A stretch of DNA of 64,000 nucleotides from Lutjanus erythropterus (taxonomy: Eukaryota; Chordata; Actinopteri; Lutjaniformes; Lutjanidae): contig CM034609.1 of assembly GCA_020091685.1 (NCBI GenBank), forward strand, positions 19,851,204 to 19,915,203, in the 5' to 3' direction. This document shows, piece after piece, positions 46,978 to 58,700 of the stretch; position 1 is the stretch's first letter, and the number at the start of each line of letters is the position of its first letter. The position numbers and the translations under genes were made by a program. The notes beneath the pieces are model-generated. The model saw nothing but the letters and a program-made list of their open reading frames with translations. It did no database searches and was not told the DNA's origin.

Positions 46978-48460
46978 ACCACACACACAACATTAGATAC
47001 ATGAACGGTTCTGACAAAATGGGGCACATGAGCACACAACCTTAATATCCATTTTCAAACCCATCACATAAACACATCTTACGCAGATTACACATATTAC
47101 CCACCTATTACCACGATCACAGCTCTCCAAACACAACCCCCCACAGCACACACACACACACAGCACACACACACACACACACACGCCCCTGTATCATAAT
47201 GCCGAGAGCTCCAGCTGTGGTCTGCTGGGGCAAATCATTAATCAGCTCGACAACAAAGGACCACATTCCTACACTATCCTTTCTTCTTTGTCTGGACCTC
47301 CCACCTGATCTTTTGCTAATTTTGCCAGTTCAACACACAATAAAGCTCTTATTTTTGATTATTCTCAAACCAGATCATCCCCATTACATCATGCCTCTCT
47401 GTATTAATACTGAGTGTTGCGTATGCAGCACTTTCAGTCTGCAAATATGAGTCCGTATGTTCATATTCAACAAATAAAAACAAAGTGACAGATACTGACA
47501 CCAAAATTTCAGTTTAAATAGAACTGGGTTGTCTTAAAAAAGTATTTAGCGGCTGTTAGATTGTTTGTAAAAGTATATAGAAGCCTCAATGGATTTCTGA
47601 CCTTTGTAGCAGCTCAAGTGTCAACGCATAAAATACCTTTTGTGGATTCCTCACAAGTCTCATTTAATTCATGTCAGCTACTTCTTTTCATGAGTTCTTT
47701 TCATGACACAGTCTTCTGTCTCAGGTCTACGTTTTATCTGTGCTGCTTCATTCTAGTCATAAGGAATTTCGTGTTATCTTGGAAAATGCCATTACTGACA
47801 GACCACGAACAAAACAGCATGAGGGCAAGGTTCTGCAAATATCAAGGGGGGCCTACGGCAGGTGTTTCCCTCTTTCACGGTGATTGGAAAATAAATTCTA
47901 TCTCATGTGATTTGATTTCCTGAGCTGCAGTTGGCTATTATCACCCCCAACCCTTCACTCGGGATCCAGTGGAGTGGTCCCTTGGTCCTGTAGGCTTGCT
48001 GTAAACCCCTCAGGCACAGAGGGAAATGATGCATGTCATTGTGAACACACCAGATGGGGTCCTGAAGCAGAGAACAAGGAGGTAGAGCAGCAATCTTTTC
48101 ATAATGAGATGTAAATGGAGGCGACTCCAGGCTGGGGATGGTGACGGGGAGGCTCATTTCAGTGCATGACAGTGCAAAGTAATGTAAGTGACAGGTAGCA
48201 AACCTGCATGAAAATAAATCACATTTGTCAAATTAGGCTGAGGACACAGGCCTTCTTAGGCTGGGAGTATTATTAGAAAGCCACCAGCCAACAGCAAAAT
48301 GTCTAAAATCAATGTTTTTACAATAACAACAGATCAAATGACTATATGTAATGTGAAAGGGGTCCCATGCAGAAATGAAGCCACAAATTATCACCTGATT
48401 TGTTGTTCCACTCAGCTTTACAGAGCTTTATTAGCATCTCTGACTGCTTTAATTTTTGGG
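46978..48460. other. intergenic with a CA microsatellite
   Basis: CA-rich tract at 47149-47184 with one GCA interruption. ORFs at 47561-47923 (+) and 47903-48157 (-) show no domain. No repeat could be delimited. Confidence 0.4.
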
Positions 48461-49055
48461 AAAATGGCAGAAATGAAATAAAATATTCATATGTAACTTA
48501 TAATTAAGTAGTTATAAGTTGTTACCTCAGAATGAGCCCTTTATAACTACAGACACATAATGCCACGTATAACAGGCATTACCACTTAGCCTTGCTTACA
48601 ATTTTTCTCATTGGTCGCTCATAGCATTGCAGTGAAAAACTACCCTGCAGCCCAAATTTCCCCATAAGCCACCATTGTAAAAGAGACTGTTGTAAAACTG
48701 TAAAACTGTTGACGGAGCACCCCGAACTGCAAACAAGCTCAATTATGACTCTATTATGAATTTTTGATACATGGAGGTTATATATTTGTAAAACTTTCCT
48801 ACAGCCAAGAAAAGCGATTTTAAATGTGTAGGCATGGTCTGTGGGAGAAACACTACTATGCATGTTCAGTGGGCCACATACCAAAGAAGTAAAAATGGAA
48901 GCTAGCGTATGTGCCAGGCAAGCAATTCTTATTGGACTTAATGGCCGCCATGTGTGCTTTTCTAAATAGTACACCCATGTATGCTTTTTCAGGCAGGCTG
49001 TCATGTCGCACCGCCATGTTTCTACAGTAGAACTAGAGGGGATGAACCAAGCATG
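48461..49055 (-). repeat. dispersed repeat family D, middle part, itself interrupted
   Basis: 48461-48555 (GGCAGAAATGAAATAAAATA, TTGTTACCTCAGAATGAGCC, CTTTATAACTACAGACA) and 48995-49055 (GTCGCACCGCCATGTTTCTA, CAGTAGAACTAGAGGGGATG) are neighbouring parts of one fish repeat, in the right order for the minus strand. They should be tens of bases apart, but about 440 bases of other sequence (48556-48994, with TTGCAGTGAAAAACTACCCT) separate them. A 159-codon minus frame (48579-49058) crosses the insert, begins with TTG and has no homology. Confidence 0.5.
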
Positions 49056-49274
49056 CAATATGCAAGCTCACTGCTAAACGCCACTAGCATTGGCACTTTA
49101 AACTTCATTGTTTTGCTCCAGCAGCATTTTTGGAAGCAGCTGCCAGCAGTTTTCAGAGAAAAATCTCTAAAACCCACTACTTACACAACACCAAAAAATT
49201 AGACAAGGTTAGTGAGTAGTTTACAATGATACAAAAAAGTACAAAAGTACCTTTACTTGAGTACTAGGCTAATT

Positions 49275-49560
49275 TACTAGGGATGTCAGAAAATATCCAT
49301 ACACTTGAGTATCGTGATATTATGTTTTGTGATGCTGTATCGATTCTCAAAATACTCTATTTTGGTACACACAATCTATTATCTATCTTCGCTGTTCTGA
49401 TTTCATAAAAACGTTTTTTAAAACTCAGATTTCATAGATATTGTGGTATGTTCTTTGTACAATGACAGTTTTTTTCTGATGAAAAAAAGCAATATACCAC
49501 CTTTCTTACCAGTATTGCAATATATTGAATCATGCCCCCTGTATTGTAAAACAGCGTAAT
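49275..49560 (+). mobile_element. hAT-like repeat fragment with TAGGGATGTCA end
   Basis: It begins TAGGGATGTCAGAAAATATC and continues GAGTATCGTGATATTATGTT, TGCTGTATCGATTCTCAAAA, TTTCATAGATATTGTGGTAT and CAGTATTGCAATATATTGAA. These are words of a familiar fish repeat whose end reads TAGGGATGTCACGATA. The far end is missing. No ORF. Confidence 0.6.
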
Positions 49561-49799
49561 GGCTGTGCAGCACTTTTCTATAAATGGCAGTTTATTTGCA
49601 GTGAGCAACGTGATCCTGTAGCCTAAAAAAAGAGACGCAGTGAAGCTTTATGTCTGGGGTGTGACAGTGTTTTTTAGCTGCTAGCCATACCAACCAAGTC
49701 CAGCAGGTCTCATTTGAAGATGTTCAAGAAGTTTTCATTTTTGTTTGTTATGAGTGTCACCATTATAACTATGCCACTGACAGTCATTATAAGAAATGC
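49561..49799. other. intergenic, no feature recognised
   Basis: AT-rich sequence between two repeats, with no ORF of note. Confidence 0.4.
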
Positions 49800-50045
49800 T
49801 CTAAAAAATAATGTTAGTTTCTAAGTCATTATTTTGAGGTTTGTCATTATTTAACTCAATATTTTAAAATCATCATTGTAAGAAAGTTTTTCATTATTCT
49901 GAAGGACTAACTCATTTTTGAGAAAGTTTCTCATTACTTTGAGATTACTACCTCAGTATTTTAAGAAAGTATGTCATTATAACGATAAACAAAGCTTTAA
50001 TTAAGGCTTAATTAAGGAATCTTCTTTTTTCATCACATTGGTATA
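49800..50045. repeat. diverged tandem array of an AAGTCATTATTTTGAGAT motif
   Basis: At least seven diverged copies of a unit of about 20-34 bases (AAGTCATTATTTTGAGG, AGTTTTTCATTATTCTGA, AGTTTCTCATTACTTTGAGA, AGTATGTCATTAT) run from 49828 to 49982. They are followed by AATCTTCTTTTTTCATCACA then TTGG. The same ordered pair of tandem motif and TTTTTTCATCA-ATTGG occurs inverted in motif sense at 32640-32722. Confidence 0.6.
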
Positions 50046-50724
50046 AACGGATTAGAGTTCAGCCATGATTAAATAAAAAGAAAAAAGTCTGTTCATTACA
50101 TGTGCCGTCATTGGTGTGTAACAGCATACCTGCAGAGAGTTATTGGGGTGTTTGTTGTTCTTCCTGCTGGTTTGGACTTTGTCATCCAGAGAGCAAACCG
50201 TGAGGTGAACAGTTCTGCTGTTTCAGCGTTGCACCACAGTGTCCATGTTCACTTTGGTACCGACAGATACCTGGTGAACTGCTGCAGGACGCTGTTGAAG
50301 TCTGCAGCGCCACCACCTGGTCTGCTCCGGTTACACACACAAACCAGGCTGAAGTCACTCCCACCTCTCTGTGAACTTTCGGTCACTTTGGGCTTCCTGA
50401 GCTGTCCTTAAAAAGTCACGCAGCACACAGTAACACCTGCAATACTCCATGCACAGATTTATGAGAGCACAGTGAGCTCATGCAGTCTGTTTGCAACCCG
50501 ATTCACTTTGTAAAAAAATCAGTATTTTATATTTAGCTGCTGTGAACTCTACCACCTGCAAGTCGAGAAAGGTAAGAGGCTTTATTTGTTATTGCTCAAC
50601 AACCAATTATTTTGTGAACTCTCCGACAAGGTGTCGTTAGAAATCACTAATACTTCCACAAACAAGCACAGATAAATATTTACTCCAACGAATACTTGCC
50701 TGAGAGAAATGAATGGAGGAAACA
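50046..50724. other. intergenic, overlapping ORFs without homology
   Basis: A 103-codon + strand frame (50100-50411) and a 60-codon minus frame (50182-50364) overlap. The + frame has no domain, signal peptide or splice pattern that I recognise, and its GCGCCACCACCTGGTCTG word is frequent in fish repeats. Probably non-coding. Confidence 0.35.
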
Positions 50725-51436
50725 AAAATAGATATTTCTATTTTTACCTGTAGAGCTATTTATCCGTCGTTGGGTGAGTTGCTGCGTTATGGAGATACTC
50801 TTGAATATAATGGGACTAAATGGCATTCAGCTTGTGGTGAAAAATTCAGCAGCAGTGTGTGTCTCCAAAATCATGACCCAAACTCAAAATAATCCACAGA
50901 CCTTGTCTTGAGGACCTACTTTCCATCTAGTAGAAATAAATAAGTTCCAGTAGATTCTGTAAAATATTCAGCTTTGTCTCAAGTGTTAACCATGTTTGAA
51001 GGACACTGCAAAAATGTATGTTGATATATAAGCTCTCTATTCTGTATATTATACTCTGTATAAAGAATATCAGCAAATATATGAATATCGGAATTCTTAT
51101 ACTCCCTAATATTGGTATCGACATGGGTCCCAAAAATCCAATGTCAATCAGACTCTAGTAGACAGAAAGTAGTCCCTACACTAAACTGCTAGACAACAGT
51201 GTCTGTGGATTATCTTGAGTAAATGAGTTGTGATGTCTGGAAATAGATATTGCTGATACATTTTTGGTGCTTTGAGCACCACAAGCCAATTGCCATTTAG
51301 TCCCATTATATTCTAGAGAAGGCAGACATCTCTACAGCCCCCAACTCATACCAAAAGAGTGTAGATGGATAAACAGCATTACAGGCCAGAGGAAAAATAT
51401 GTATTTTTCATTTTGGGAAGAACTGTCCCTTTACGT
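50725..51436. mobile_element. fold-back element with long inverted arms
   Basis: Left arm 50725-50935: TTTTTACCTGTAGAGCTATT, GAATATAATGGGACTAAATG, CAGCTTGTGGTG, AATAATCCACAGACCTTGTC. Right arm 51155-51436 is its inverse: GTCTGTGGATTATCTTGAGT, GAGCACCACAAGCCAATTGC, TTTAGTCCCATTATATTCTA, AACAGCATTACAGGCCAGAG, ending GAACTGTCCCTTTA. Matching inverse words span about 200 bases per arm. I recognise this as a percomorph repeat with AAAGGGACAGTTC ends. The spacer holds another repeat (50990-51158). Confidence 0.65.
50990..51158 (-). mobile_element. hAT-like repeat fragment inside the fold-back spacer
   Basis: Read minus: CTAGAGTCTGATTGACATTG then GATTTTTGGGACCC, GTCGATACCAATATTAGGGA, and AATTCCGATATTCAT. 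This resembles the TAGAGC-GACCGATAT repeat whose end describes a TATCGG-rich sequence; a related piece lies at 58565-58700. Only one end is recognisable. Confidence 0.5.
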
Positions 51437-52585
51437 TTTGGGGACAGATATGGCATGCAAGAATGTCCTGTCAAAAATGAAAGGAATAAATGTGCAATGA
51501 GGTCCCTTGAATATTTCTGATATGCTTGTACAAAGACTGTTGGTGCAAATAAAATTACATTCTGCATCTAAATTAGCTGTTTTATATGCAGTTCAGACCA
51601 CACAGTAAACAACAAGTCATTCATGGGTGACTTACTGTCCAGCGCATCCCCACCAGTCGACTCCCCTCTAACAACAAAGACCTCCGTCCATGGCAGCAGA
51701 CAGAGTTAATATGACCCAACTGTTAAGGAGACAAATTGCTGTGGGACACTCTGTCTGTCACCCAAGGCGCAAGAAGTCCATTTAGTCCGGTTGCTTTTAT
51801 TAATGGTGGTGGCTGCAGTCCAGGCACACCACCGCCGCCGCCGCCGCCACCACCACCTATCAGCATCACTGTCATCATCCTCATCACTGCTGCCACCAAT
51901 TTGGCCCCAGCTCTCTGTAACTCCAGATATGTGCCGTTCCTGCTGACAATGTCTGTCATCCAACTGCTTTCTCCTCTGCTGTCTGTGGGAATAAACAGCC
52001 AGTGTGATGAATATTGTAGGCTCATTTCCACCAGATTATGTTTGGCAGGTATTAATTGCTTAAAACGTGTTACTCATACTGTCAGGCATTGATCAACAGA
52101 AATGTCTGTACTGTAGTTTTTCTTTTTTTCAAACAAACAAATCTGTCATTTGCAATTCTGTCAAAAATTAAATGAAATGCTGCCTTTTTTCCCAAGCTAA
52201 AATTTCTTACCTGTGCTTTTAATGAATGAAATATTTAAATATCACAGTGGTGGAAGTATTCTGCTACATTATAGTGTTTCTCCTGCCATTGTTGCAGGGT
52301 GTGGCCCGCCCTACGTGATCCCCAGCCACACTTAAAAGAAACAAAATATTTTATTTTATGATGAGAATTCTTAACATTCCAATGTCTTTGTTCAGAGACT
52401 TATATTTTGAAAGTACGCACTTGTTTCCTTCCGTCCTGTTTCTCTCCTTTCTGTTATGTTTCTGCCTTCTTTGTGGGTTAGAAGCCACAGACGGTGTGCT
52501 GTCAAGCACAAAAACTTGGTCAAAAATGGTAAAAATGGTAGTGTTTCAACTGTAATGACCACGAAATATAACGTCAAAAATCCTC
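51437..52585. other. intergenic with a CCG/CCA triplet tract
   Basis: Contains the triplet tract at 51828-51858, which gives false polyproline and polyglycine ORFs. A short AGTGGTGGAAGTATTCTGCT word near 52246 resembles the end of the hAT repeat at 827-1774. No gene. Confidence 0.4.
51828..51858. repeat. CCG/CCA triplet microsatellite
   Basis: CCGCCGCCGCCGCCGCCACC and continuing CCA units. It is unusual in an otherwise AT-rich flank and rich in CpG. Confidence 0.9.
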
Positions 52586-52589
52586 CTCC

Positions 52590-52805
52590 GTCCTCCTGCT
52601 TAATTTTAACTGGCCAGCGTATTACTCACTGTAACTTTGTCTGGAAAAATGCAATCAAAGGGTTGTTTCATCTGATTTCAGATTCTGATTAGACATATTC
52701 TCTTTCATGGTCTTCCTTTGTTATGTGGGTCATCTAGAGGCATCAGTATTAAATTGAGGTGGTTTCATAACCAGTTAACTCCTTGTAGTAGCTTTAAATA
52801 TTTTT
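52590..52805 (+). repeat. dispersed repeat family A, copy 3
   Basis: Motifs ATTACTCACTGTAACTTTGT, GGGTTGTTTCATCTGATTTC, GGCATCAGTATTAAATTGAG and GTTTCATAACCAGTTAACTC, then GTAGTAGCTTTAAATA, match 7645-7830 in order and orientation. Confidence 0.7.
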
Positions 52806-54379
52806 GTCTTGGCTGAGATAAACCAAAGCTAGCTTGTTGAAGAATCGTATTACTTTGTCTGTCCAAACACCTCACCAAACAAGGTTGGCAGTGTCATCTT
52901 CAAATCATACAATGCACAAAGATGAGGTCCTGCTTGGTAATGCAGTGTAAGGGAACCAAATATTTATCTTCCTAAATGAGCTGTAGGCTAGACAAAGGAA
53001 GTGCGTGTGCTGATGCATTTGGCTGAATGTGTTTATGTGTCTGCATGTTGGAGCAGTCTGCAGGCATCTGAGAGACAGAGACGGAGTTAAATCTGCAGCA
53101 CACTGAGGGCCTGACAGTGTTACAAGCATCCAGATTGGCGCCCAAGGCTGCCGAGACTCACTATAAGACACCCACATGCTGAAGCGGAGCGCCTCATTAG
53201 GTAGGACACGCAGCGGTGGGGGCGGAGGACAGAGAGAGGATGGGTGGGAGAAGGAGAGAGATGAAGGCAGTAGTTCTTCACACTCCATCTGGACGGAATC
53301 TTTAAAAACGCTCCTGCGGTGTCGGGACTTTACACGGGCAGTTCAAAGTGCTGGTGACACGGACAGGCGGGGTGGAGGGTTGCAGGTCACCATGAAATCC
53401 TCTGAACGGGCATCTTACAGAAAATGAAGCAGGATCTGAACCATCAGACTTGAACTGCTTACAGCTGGCCTCACCGCTTTGCACCGCTTTGCTCTGATGT
53501 GTTATTTTCCCAGGTTGAGCAAGCTGACACAAAGACAGATCACTTTTTATGGATATTTTTGTATTAAGCACTAACCTGAACCGCCCCACCCCCACCTATT
53601 TCTTTTCCATCCCAGCTAAAACTTACAGGCTCTCCATGTCCATCATGTGGCTTGAAACAGTTCAAGAAGATGCAGGCTGACAAGCTGAAAAAAGAGCCAA
53701 GTACTGTAGGGGCCTGCAGCACACGATGAGCTGTCAGTTTACGACCTGTGAATCAGCTCTGCAACATGACGGATGGGCACCACTGTGACACAAAACCTCT
53801 GCCCTGATTTTGTGGTTTGGTTTACTTGCATATAAGAAAGCCATCATTTTTTAGACTCATTACAGATCAACAAACACTGCCATTCACAGTCTCACACACT
53901 CAATCTCCTACTTGACACAATCATACATCTACCTCTTTCTTTGTCTCTTACTCTGCATTATTTATGAGGCTCTCTGTCCCACAGACCCATTACTCTCTCA
54001 TCAGGTGACCCAGTTATGAGGGGGGAGCCTGCAATGCGGATATGGTCAGTGGGGGGCTCATAAATCAACATTTATGGAAACATTGTCCACTCATTAAGAT
54101 GTTGAATGTGCAATCAGAGCCCACTCTAGTTCAGAGGTGAAGATGATGTACTACAGTAATGCTGTTTTAGTGACGTAGCTCTGGAAATTAAGGCCAGAAT
54201 CAACGATTGCACCCAGATTTCTGACCTGTGTGGTATTTTGCAGGGGCAGAAAATGCCCAGAACCTCTTGCCTCATGGACTTCTTTTCAAGGAACTAAATT
54301 GTTCCTGCTTCCCATTGCTGTTTGCATTTCCACTACGGTCTAAAGACCCACGAAGATTACAGAAAATTGTCATCCTTTT
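52806..54379. other. intergenic, no gene recognised
   Basis: ORFs at 52905-53288 (minus, 127 codons) and 53176-53427 (plus) overlap and lack protein signatures. Sequence at 54180-54378 next to the LINE scrap does not follow the LINE reading frame. Confidence 0.4.
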
Positions 54380-54600
54380 ACAGAGGATGAGATCAACCGT
54401 GTCGAACTCTGCTCTCTAATCCAATAATGCTAACATTTAAACATCATCATTGTCAGTATTTACTTGTAGATTATTGATCACCTTGAGAAGAGCTGTGGTT
54501 TGCACAGAATCCTGACTGAAATGAATCATGGAGCTGATTAATGATGCAGTAATCAACTAACTGTTTAAGGACAATCTTCTAAATGAGTCTGCTATACACT
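54380..54600 (-). pseudogene. decayed LINE reverse transcriptase fragment
   Basis: On the minus strand the frame reads KIVLKQLVDYCIINQLHDSF, then QSGFCANHS. After a one-base slip it continues TALLKVINNLQVNTDNDDV and LALLD, stop, RAEFDTVDLIL. This matches the reverse transcriptase region of L2/CR1-like fish LINEs (FQSGFRxxHSTETALLKVxND and LLDLSxAFDTVDH). The AFDTVDH motif around the first catalytic aspartate is recognisable. A frame slip and an in-frame stop show it is dead. Only about 70 codons remain. Confidence 0.75.
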
Positions 54601-55954
54601 GGGAACATTTGCTTACAGCGCAGCATGTTATTAACCCACAGTGCTATCCATTTGAAAAGAAAAATATCTCATTATTATACACGGTCAAGTGTTTTCATGA
54701 GGAAAATTCTGTATAATGGCCATGGAGATCATTTCCATCAGCAAAGTGATTGGATTATGATAGCTTCTTCTTCCTTCCTACATTTAATTAACCTAATTCA
54801 ACCTTTAGCTGGATAACTCCTCTGCTGCACCTTGTGTCTCTCTAGATCAGTGTTTAAACCAAGTCTGGATTCAAAAAATGGGTCACAGGCCAGTTGCCAG
54901 CTATTTGTATGTTTTAATGAGCTCGGGGCCAGAGAGTGAGATGATTTTCTTAAATGGATCCCAGGTTTCTTGTGGTTGAGAGCCTGTGTGACCAAACACT
55001 TTGCTTCATGGTGGAGTTAAGGCTCTAATAACAGTGGTAGTTTGTTTCACATCTTAAAACAGGAAGCAATGCAGATGAAGTGAAGTGGAAATATAAATGA
55101 AGTAGAAATATGAAGTGATCTGAGGGACACAGACACAGAGGGCTATTTAAAGACAGCACGTCAGCAGAGGCCAGAAATATCTTTGCTATGGACCAAAATA
55201 GTTTTCCCTCAATCCCGTTTTCTTGCTGGTTGAGACTAGATAGATTAAGGATTATATTTCTAATAATCCAAAAGAGGACTATTCTATTCTTTACTGAACA
55301 GGTATCTCTGGCTGGTATAATAATACTGTACTTAAAAACAGCTAACCTTTGAAAGGGAAACGTATCATCTGTATGGACACCAGAAAACTGGAGTCACATC
55401 ATTTATTGTCAGCCCGTTCTCACCAGAAAAACAAATGCATGCAACAAGTAATGCAAGCAGCTTATTCTGATTGATATGTCCATTTATTGTTAAGTGCTGT
55501 GTGCAGGCAATTGAGAGACCCCCTTGTGGATGTAGTAAGTATGAAAGGAGAAGTATAAAGGAGTGAGGAAGTCTGTATTTGGGGGAGGTGGGGTGGATGA
55601 ATGATTTCAAACAAACACAGGACTTTCATCCAGGAGACTTAGAATCGAGACGTGTGAAGCGAAAAGTAAACAGAGTTATTTAAAGTTCTGAGTAATTTAA
55701 AATTTTGCTGTGGGCGTCGTGTTTGTTGAGTCACTGTTGGATGTGTTGTTTTTATTAGAGATTCTAGATTCAAAAGGCTGTTTCAGTGTCGATAGTGTTG
55801 AAACTGATGCACAGTACGGTTTCAGTAGCCCTGAACTTTGTTGCTGAAGGGGTATTTAGCAGGTAAAGAACCAGGTATTTTCCTCATTAGTTGGTAGAGA
55901 CCAAACTCAGAGCTAAAAGAGAGTGGCCAAAACAATCGGTTATTGCAGGTTAAA
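54601..55954. other. intergenic, no gene recognised
   Basis: Contains a possible scrap of repeat family A near 55878-55930 (CCTCATTAGTTGGTAGAGAC, CAGAGCTAAAAGAGAGTGG). The remainder is unique-looking. Confidence 0.35.
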
Positions 55955-56090
55955 GGGTTACTTACTTTAGAAGACCAATGTGTTACATAGGTTCTCCTAT
56001 ATGCTTGGTAGGGGAGGGAGAGGTGAATTGGTTGCAATCTACAACCTCACCGCTAGCTGAACCAAAATCCTACACACTGGTCCTTTAAAC
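55955..56090 (-). repeat. dispersed repeat family D, left-end fragment (inverted)
   Basis: On the + strand: GGTTCTCCTATATGCTTGGT, GGGGAGGGAGAGGTGAATTG, GTTGCAATCTACAACCTCAC, AAAATCCTACACACTGGTCC then TTTAAA. Inverted, this is the usual start of the fish repeat with AAAGGACCAGTGTGTAGGAT. Other parts of the family are at 25008-25103 and 48461-49055. Confidence 0.65.
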
Positions 56091-58080
56091 TGTCACATCA
56101 ACATTAAGAAATTACTTTGTTTAACAAAAGTTATCTCCATAATTCGGTTATTTTGGGGCATGCTGGAAATGTTGGGTTTAAACTTTGGACCCTGGTCAGT
56201 TTTTTTATTATTTCAGGTGGACAGCAGACAATGAATCATGAAAATGTCTTTGTACATACAACCCATTGAATAACATTTTGATTTTACCATATGTTTTGCG
56301 TAGGGCATATTCAACTAGCCCTTACATACAGCCCTTTTGAATTTTTCTATGGCCCTCAAGTCTTCAAATCAGCTTTGCGTGTGTATGATATAATAAACAA
56401 AACAAAAGTGCATATCGCTGAGCTACTTTTAGACATCTGAACCATGGACCAATAATCAGTCTGGAAAGCTTGTGTATTTTATGTAATGTAGCTTGTGTAA
56501 TGATGTCCTTCAGCTATTGTGGGGCGCTGTAGGATCCTGGGTTGTGACATTCCCATGTGCAGCTGGCTGAGAGACCGCCTTTGTGCAAATGTCATTATTT
56601 CTTAGCATTTATACTGTTTTTGTAATGTGTTTGTTCAGAATTCAGTGCTTTATGATGATAATTGTCATTTTTGTGCTGGGTTATTGTTACATAATGAGTG
56701 AGTTCCATTTCTTCACTCCAGCTGTATCTTTTCATGGTAATTTGAAACGCAACTACATATTATTAAATGCAAAGACAGAGTAGCAGTGAAAAGCGCTATT
56801 CAGCTCTCAATTGGCACTGCATAGGATCACGTTTACAAATAGAAAGCGTGTGGAAAGCAAGTGAAAAACACATGGTATATTGGAATTTACATTGGAATGC
56901 GGATCAGTGTTGCAAGTCCGATATGTGATGAATGCCAAATGTCAATATAAGACACCAATCTCTACTTGATTATTATGTAACTTGATATAGGAGTATCTAC
57001 ACTATATCAAACAAGCATCAAGCTTCTAAAATTTGATTCTCACACCACACTGAAATGACTCGAAAGTGTGAAATAATTTATCTATGTTTGGTATGTGTTA
57101 CAAAATGGTCATCATTAATGTGTAGCATATGCAATTTAATGTGCTATCACGTGTGTTGTACTGCATATGTTCCTTTAATCCTTTTGAAACTACAATTAGC
57201 CCCATATATTGACCTTCAGTAAATGGTAATCCTTTTTCATGCAATGTGAACCCATTACATCTGACTGTAGGACCGTCACTGATCCCTGCCTCCCTCCTCT
57301 CAGGGGAGGAGAGAGATGTGTGAAGGGCAGAGGAGAGGAAAAGAAGCTTCAAACATGGACATGAAGTAAAAAATGAAACAGAGGAGTGTTGTAGGCTTAA
57401 ATGGAGCCTCTTGTTTATCTCTTTACCTGGGGCGCTGCTGCTGTGTGTGGATTTAGCTCACAAGCAGCCAGCAGCACAGTGGAGCGGTACAATACATACA
57501 GACACATTCCTGTGTGTGTGCCCCCAGCACTCCATGTCCCGTGCTGAATAAACAAGAGTTAAGCGGTGCTTCCAGATAGAGTAAGACAGAGCTCAATCTG
57601 CAGTTTAGAGTGGGAGGACACAAAGACAATGCTGCATAATTGCTCCTCACGTGTGTCATGTCTATCAACGTCAGTGCATGCTGCACGTTCTTGCCCTGAG
57701 CTGGTGAGGAGCCAGCATGCCACGTCCTCCTGGCTACTTTGTGGGTGGATCGATGTGTGCACATTTGGTGAAATCATATGTTTCCTTTGGAGAATGTGGG
57801 TGAATCTGTGTGTGTGATCCTACTGTGTAGGCCGCAGCAGCTCTTTGATTTCCTTCAACAGGAGGGAAATATCCCATGGAGAGGTACTGCAGGCTTATAG
57901 CGTCTTAGCACAAAGATTAGCTTTATTCAGCAGCAAGCATATGAAGGATGGCTGATTAAAGCTGAGATGACTTTGAAAGCAAGTAAAGACACCTTGATAT
58001 ACTGTATGGTAATAAAGCTGTGGGCTTTATAAACAGAAGATTATGTTGTATACAGTTAAGTCTTCCTAAAAGCTCTGTTT
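56091..58080. other. gene-free intergenic stretch
   Basis: No repeat or exon was delimited. Overlapping ORFs at 57453-57817 on both strands show no domain. A GT run of six units is at 57514-57520 region, otherwise unremarkable. Confidence 0.35.
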
Positions 58081-58290
58081 GTTCTTTGCAGGGGTGGATT
58101 TAGTGATTCGGGGGCCTTTGGCAAACTCGGCATGAGATTTTCTTTCTGCCTTATTCTTACTGTTCCCTTGACTGGAAATATTATTGGTATCAAGGATCTT
58201 ACACTTTTCCGTAGATGCAGTCATATTCCTTATGGTTGGCCCCTGAGGGATGTTTGCCAAAAATTCTTCACAGTCAGACTGACTTGGTGA

Positions 58291-58485
58291 GAAATAAAGC
58301 TGCAGTGATTAGTAATAAAATTAATTGTCAACTATTTTCATAATTGATTAAACATTTCAGTCATTTTTCAAGGAAAATGTAAATGGGTTGTGGACTTGCA
58401 CAAAAGAAGCAAATTAAAGATGATGTGATGAGAATTTTTACTTTTTTTTTTAATTTTTTGATAAATGGATTAATTGTGAAAATTA
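58291..58485 (+). mobile_element. hAT-like repeat fragment nested in 58089-58905
   Basis: AGCTGCAGTGATTAGTAATA, TTGTCAACTATTTTCATAAT, TGATTAAACATTTCAGTCAT and a right side ATAAATGGATTAATTGTGAA then AATTAGAG correspond to the fish AGCTGCAGTGATTAGTCGAT repeat. It is worn and internally shortened. Confidence 0.55.
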
Positions 58486-58700
58486 GAGCCTGATCAATAT
58501 ATCGATTGTTGAGTACTTTAATTGACAACAATACATCATATTTTTTCAATATCATATGTTTGCACTAGAGCACGACTGATCGGTTGACTGATATTATTGG
58601 CCTGATATTGGCCTGTCTGTCTGCCTATATCAGTCTATATTGGTATCAGCATATATGTTGCCCAATATGCACCTGTATGAAAACTTTTTTAACAGAATAT
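58486..58700 (+). mobile_element. worn TATCGG-type repeat pieces nested in 58089-58905
   Basis: GAGCCTGATCAATATATCGA (58486) and TAGAGCACGACTGATCGGTT (58567), then GGCCTGATATTGGCCTG and TATTGGTATCAGCATATATG. These resemble starts of the fish repeat TAGAGC-CGACCGATATATCGG. Two starts so close suggest two fragments or a partial duplication. Confidence 0.5.

Noticed and set aside
48579-49058. A 159-codon minus-strand frame, longest in the window
   Set aside because: It begins with TTG, crosses repeat boundaries and resembles no protein family.
50100-50411. A 103-codon + strand frame with moderately balanced composition
   Set aside because: No protein family recognised, no flanking splice signals that make a gene model, and repeat-like words at its end.
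51723-52092. Polyproline/polyglycine ORFs on both strands
   Set aside because: Produced by the CCG/CCA triplet tract; no domain or splice context.
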